The position numbers were made by a program, and so were the translations under genes. Positions 5,452-7,722 of a stretch of 7,722 nt of DNA are shown in pieces (positions within the stretch are counted from its first letter, which is position 1; each line of letters opens with the position of its first letter). Below the pieces are notes generated by a model. That model was not told the DNA's origin, ran no database searches, and worked only from the letters and a program-made list of their open reading frames with translations. The stretch is from SAR202 cluster bacterium (GTDB lineage Bacteria; Chloroflexota; Dehalococcoidia; UBA3495). The stretch is taken from the NCBI GenBank assembly GCA_009392075.1, contig VFHG01000056.1:1-7722 (forward strand). Direction: 5' to 3'.

Positions 5452-6522
5452 TTGGAGTTACTTCAGCAGATGGGGGCCGAGGGCCACGAGCAATTGGTGA
5501 TGGTCTCCGACGCCGGTTCAGGCCTCAAGGCTATCATTGCCATCCATGACACTACTCTGGGACCAGCCTGTGGCGGCACACGAATCTGGCCCTATAAGTC
5601 GGAGCAAGAAGCGGTCTGGGACGCGCTCAGGTTGTCCCGGGCCATGACCTATAAAGCAGCGGCGGCCGACCTTCCCCTCGGCGGCGGCAAAGGCGTGATC
5701 ATCGCCGACTCCCACACCGACAAAACAGAAGCCCTCGTCCGTGCATACGGACGGTTCGTCGACACCCTGGGCGGACGCTACCTGACCACCACCGATGTCG
5801 GTAGCACCGGGCGGGACATGGAATACATTAAGCAGGAGACAGACTACGTGGTCGGTCTGCCCGTCACCTCCGGTGGGAGCGGTGACACTTCCGTAATGAC
5901 CGGGCTGGGCGTTTACATGGGAATGAAGGCCTGCGCCAAAGAAGTCTGGGGCATCGAGTCTCTTACCGGCAAGACCGTGGCCCTTCAGGGATTCGGCAAG
6001 GTGGCGACCCAGACCGCACACCACCTGATGAAAGAAGACGCAAATTTAGTGGTGACCGACGTTTTTGACGATGCGCTGGACCGCGCCCGCGATATGGGTC
6101 TTACCGTGGTCAAGCCGAACGATATCTATGGTGTGGACTGCGACATATTCGCGCCTTGCGCCCTTGGCGGGGTGATTAACCCAGACACTACCCCTCAGTT
6201 GAAGTGCAAGGTGGTGGCCGGCGGCGCCAACAACCAGTTGTTGTCCGACAAAGACGGCGACGAACTACACCGGCTGGGGGTCGTGTACGCGCCAGACTAC
6301 ATAGTGAACGCCGGTGGCATCATCAACGCTGAGGCTGAAATCGGCCGGGAGTACAACTCGGAGCGGGCCAGGGAAAAGACCGAAAGAATCTACGAGATCA
6401 CAGAACGGGTGATCGCCAGGTCCAAGAGTGAAGAGATTCCCACCGCCAAGGCGGCGGACCGTCTGGCTGAGGACCGGTTAAAGTTGGTGCGAGGCATCCG
6501 CCGGGTCTACCGCGCAAATTAG
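5452..6522 (+). CDS. Glu/Leu/Phe/Val dehydrogenase, leucine-dehydrogenase type (NAD+)
   Basis: Oxidatively deaminates an L-amino acid to the 2-oxoacid and ammonia, or the reverse, in the cytoplasm. At 356 residues it has leucine-dehydrogenase length rather than the longer glutamate-dehydrogenase length. The N-terminal catalytic domain shows LGPACGGTR (36-44), AMTYKAAAADLPLGGGKG with Lys68 and catalytic Lys80, and TTDVGSTG with catalytic Asp115; this numbering equals that of Bacillus leucine dehydrogenase. The Rossmann domain has GFGKVA (180-185) and an acidic residue after strand 2 (VTD, Asp203), as expected for NAD+. CDIFAPCALGG, GGANNQL, YAPDYIVNAGG and the C-terminal AADRLAEDRL also match the family. 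The TTG start has a strong ribosome site. Side-chain-pocket positions differ from Bacillus leucine dehydrogenase, so leucine as substrate is not certain. The gene ends in a strong terminator. Confidence 0.95.
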   Translation: MELLQQMGAEGHEQLVMVSDAGSGLKAIIAIHDTTLGPACGGTRIWPYKSEQEAVWDALRLSRAMTYKAAAADLPLGGGKGVIIADSHTDKTEALVRAYGRFVDTLGGRYLTTTDVGSTGRDMEYIKQETDYVVGLPVTSGGSGDTSVMTGLGVYMGMKACAKEVWGIESLTGKTVALQGFGKVATQTAHHLMKEDANLVVTDVFDDALDRARDMGLTVVKPNDIYGVDCDIFAPCALGGVINPDTTPQLKCKVVAGGANNQLLSDKDGDELHRLGVVYAPDYIVNAGGIINAEAEIGREYNSERAREKTERIYEITERVIARSKSEEIPTAKAADRLAEDRLKLVRGIRRVYRAN

Positions 6523-6544
6523 CGGCGCGATATCTCGAAGAGAG

Positions 6545-6576
6545 AAAAGGCGTCCCGATTATTGGGACGCCTTTTT
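6545..6576. terminator. Strong bidirectional intrinsic terminator
   Basis: AGGCGTCCC (6548-6556) pairs perfectly with GGGACGCCT (6564-6572) around a 7-base loop, with a T-run (6572-6576) after it. An A-tract (6545-6548) before it gives a T-run on the opposite strand. It lies between the convergent dehydrogenase and CDGSH genes and should stop transcription from both sides. Confidence 0.92.
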
Positions 6577-6599
6577 GTTGCCATATTTCTGCGGGTAGA

Positions 6600-6806
6600 C
6601 TACTGAGCTGAGGACTCAGCCTCAAACCCGGCCTCCCGGTGGGTACCGGAGCAGAACGGTTTATTTGTTGAATGACCGCAACGGCAGAGAGCTACCGCCT
6701 CGCCGTCTGGGACGGTGTAGTTGTTACCGTCTTTGTCGGTGATCGTGATGGGGCCGACAAACCGCAGGGGACCGTTCTCCCGAATCTCTATGTTTACATC
6801 TGCCAT
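6600..6806 (-). CDS. Small CDGSH iron-sulfur protein, copy 1
   Basis: A 68-residue single-domain member of the CDGSH (mitoNEET-like) family, which binds a redox-active, acid-labile [2Fe-2S] cluster through three Cys and one His. The motif CRCGHSTNKPFCSGTH gives ligands Cys41, Cys43, Cys52 and His56. Ser53 replaces the Asp of the canonical C-D-G-S/T-H string. The N-terminal part (IEIRENGPLRFVGPITITDK) is the beta-rich segment typical of short bacterial members. There is no membrane anchor, so it is a soluble cytoplasmic protein, probably a homodimer by family analogy. The ATG at 6806 is chosen over an upstream ATG because GGAGG (6818-6814) lies seven bases before it and copy 2 starts at the same point. 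It follows copy 2 by 83 bases. Its role is unknown, probably electron or cluster transfer. Confidence 0.9.
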   Translation of the reverse strand: MADVNIEIRENGPLRFVGPITITDKDGNNYTVPDGEAVALCRCGHSTNKPFCSGTHREAGFEAESSAQ

Positions 6807-6889
6807 GAATATTCCTCCGTCTGAGATGTATTCGCACATAGGTGGCGGACCGCATCACGCTATGTCGCAACTATGGCGTGGGGAGCTAT
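6807..6889 (-). other. Spacer with dyad symmetry between the two CDGSH genes
   Basis: Besides the ribosome site of copy 1, this 83-base spacer contains ACATAG (6836-6841) and CTATGT (6860-6865). A smaller GCGG/CCGC dyad (GCGGACCGC, 6845-6853) lies between them. Together they could fold into a branched or stacked hairpin in the shared transcript. I see no T-run, so it is not a full terminator; partial attenuation or RNA processing is possible. Confidence 0.4.
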
Positions 6890-7096
6890 CTACTTAGCTA
6901 CGGATTCAGCCTCGAACCCGGCGTCGCGGTGGGCGGAGTCGCAGAAAGGCTTGTTGCCAGACTCGCCGCAACGGCACATGCTCACCCACTGGCCCTCAGG
7001 TATGTTGTACTCTTTGCCGTCTTTGTCTGTGATGGTTACGGGGCCGACAACGCGCAGTGGACCGTTCTCTCGAATCTCGATATTGACGCCTGCCAT
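6890..7096 (-). CDS. Small CDGSH iron-sulfur protein, copy 2
   Basis: A paralogue of the neighbouring CDGSH gene: also 68 residues, aligning without gaps, with 48 of 68 positions identical by eye. The motif CRCGESGNKPFCDSAH keeps the ligands Cys41, Cys43, Cys52 and His56. It keeps the Asp (53) that copy 1 lacks but has Ser54 in place of the otherwise near-constant Gly. The ATG at 7096 is set by GGAGGAG (7108-7102) five bases upstream. In-frame codons continue upstream to an ATG at 7156, but these lack a ribosome site and fall in the leader. It is the first gene of a probable two-gene operon driven by a TTGACA promoter at 7197-7169, and is soluble and cytoplasmic. Confidence 0.9.
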   Translation of the reverse strand: MAGVNIEIRENGPLRVVGPVTITDKDGKEYNIPEGQWVSMCRCGESGNKPFCDSAHRDAGFEAESVAK

Positions 7097-7111
7097 ATGA
7101 ACTCCTCCGTC

Positions 7112-7122
7112 ATTACTGTAAT
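7112..7122. repeat. Short palindrome in the CDGSH leader
   Basis: ATTACTGTAAT is a perfect 5-1-5 palindrome located three bases upstream of the CDGSH copy 2 ribosome-site region (GACGGAGGAG). It could be an operator half-site pair or chance. Confidence 0.3.
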
Positions 7123-7168
7123 ACTGGATAGCTCCGAGCTTTACGCCAGCTACCACGAATGAAAAGTA

Positions 7169-7197
7169 AGTTTGCCACCCTTGGTTAGGGGTGTCAA
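7169..7197 (-). promoter_or_regulatory. Promoter of the CDGSH pair, with a dyad in the spacer
   Basis: On the minus strand a perfect TTGACA (7197-7192) is followed by 17 bases and CAAACT (7174-7169), a weak -10 box; at a 19-base spacing the hexamer would be AACTTA. The spacer holds CACCC and GGGTG arms facing each other (CACCCCTAACCAAGGGTG). A good -35, a weak -10 and a dyad between them is the layout of activator-remodelled promoters, but no regulator gene is present here. Confidence 0.45.
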
Positions 7198-7229
7198 GCT
7201 GACTGGCGGTGTCTCAGGCGCTCCTTAAA

Positions 7230-7722
7230 TCATTCAGATGCCGGCCTGACGGTGATGGATTCGGGCTTGGCCGCGGGCTCAGGTTTCGGCCGTCCGCCTC
7301 GAAGCGCAGACAAGATGATTCCCACCAACAGCAGCCCCGCCATCATCCAGAATGCCCATTTGAGACCGGCCACAAAGGCCTCGGCAACGTCTGGGTTGAC
7401 TGCATCCAAGCTGGGCTCCACTCCCCGGGCGCCCATGGTTGCGACTACCACTGTTGTGGCGATGGCGATGCTGGTCACGTTGGCCGAGTTCCGGACCAAC
7501 TGAGTCAGAGCCGAGACCACCCCATATTGAGAGCGTTCCACCGCGCTCAATATGGAGCTGTTGTTGGGCGAGTTGAATAGGGCCGTGCCGGCGCTCTGTG
7601 CCATTAGCAAAACCACGATCAGAAGTACTGGAGAGAACTCGGTGAGACTCGTAGCCATGATCACCCAGGCTACGGCGGATACGGTAAGGCCGCCCACGGT
7701 TAGACCCCGTGAACCAAATTTG
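7230..7722 (-). CDS. DHA2-type (EmrB/QacA-like) MFS drug transporter, C-terminal part (runs off right edge)
   Basis: The frame is open to the right edge, so the gene starts outside the window; the GTG at 7697 is internal. Reading from the edge, the protein begins KFGSRGLTVGGLTVSAVAW, the cytoplasmic loop and following helix of an MFS half (compare D-R-F-G-x-R). Helices follow at LLIVVLLMAQSAGTALF, then NSPNNSSILSAVERSQYG, which fits the N-S...V-x-x-x-x-x-G segment typical of 14-helix DHA2 exporters. Next come VRNSANVTSIAIATTVVV and a last helix (FWMMAGLLLVGIILSALRG), ending in a polar tail. Proton-driven efflux of hydrophobic or cationic compounds is the family role; the substrate here is unknown. 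It lies 133 bases upstream of CDGSH copy 2 on the same strand, but the CDGSH pair has its own promoter. Confidence 0.85.
   Translation of the reverse strand, partial: KFGSRGLTVGGLTVSAVAWVIMATSLTEFSPVLLIVVLLMAQSAGTALFNSPNNSSILSAVERSQYGVVSALTQLVRNSANVTSIAIATTVVVATMGARGVEPSLDAVNPDVAEAFVAGLKWAFWMMAGLLLVGIILSALRGGRPKPEPAAKPESITVRPASE

Larger units (their letters stand above)
6600..7108 (-). repeat. Tandem gene duplication (two CDGSH genes with their ribosome sites)
   Basis: The two 207-base genes repeat at a 290-base interval in the same orientation. The similarity extends a few bases upstream through GACGGAGGA and the ribosome site (6819-6807 and 7109-7097), then stops. The duplicated unit was therefore probably the gene plus its ribosome site. 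Divergence at about 29% of residues shows that the duplication is not recent. Confidence 0.8.

Overview
The window carries nine protein-coding genes and no RNA gene, CRISPR array or recognisable mobile element. It looks like an ordinary bacterial chromosome segment of moderately high GC: housekeeping and metabolic genes with Shine-Dalgarno sites, short spacers and one textbook intrinsic terminator. The gene mix (orphan TPP enzyme, oxalate/monocarboxylate-type MFS carrier, leucine-dehydrogenase-type amino acid dehydrogenase, small CDGSH iron-sulfur proteins) would suit an environmental, perhaps marine, heterotroph such as a Chloroflexota (SAR202-like) lineage. That taxonomic guess is inference and weak.

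Layout, left to right. (1) 1-232, minus: the N-terminal 77 codons of an unrecognised protein, with its own TTGACA promoter. (2) 233-455: an AT-rich spacer with inverted repeats. (3) 456-2132, minus: a 558-residue TPP-dependent enzyme of the acetolactate synthase / oxalyl-CoA decarboxylase superfamily. (4) 2281-3138, plus: rsmI, divergent from the TPP gene. (5) about 3239/3332-4549, plus: an OxlT/MCT-like MFS transporter whose true N-terminus lies upstream of its first canonical start codon, behind a 9-bp hairpin that contains its likely Shine-Dalgarno site. (6) 4602-5117, minus: a cytoplasmic cyclophilin-type PPIase. (7) 5118-5451: a 334-nt divergent regulatory region. (8) 5452-6522, plus: a leucine-dehydrogenase-type NAD+ amino acid dehydrogenase starting at TTG. 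(9) 6545-6576: a bidirectional terminator. (10) 6600-6806 and 6890-7096, minus: two tandem 68-residue CDGSH proteins, 71% identical. (11) 7230-7722, minus: the C-terminal part of a DHA2-type MFS exporter running off the right edge.

Most genes appear to be transcribed singly; only the CDGSH pair looks like an operon. The genes do not form one obvious pathway, and no new defence, secretion or biosynthetic system is visible. The items most worth a second look are the CDGSH pair, whose cluster motifs deviate at neighbouring positions, and the MFS gene, which combines a missing canonical start with a Shine-Dalgarno site inside a hairpin. The altered side-chain pocket of the amino acid dehydrogenase comes next.
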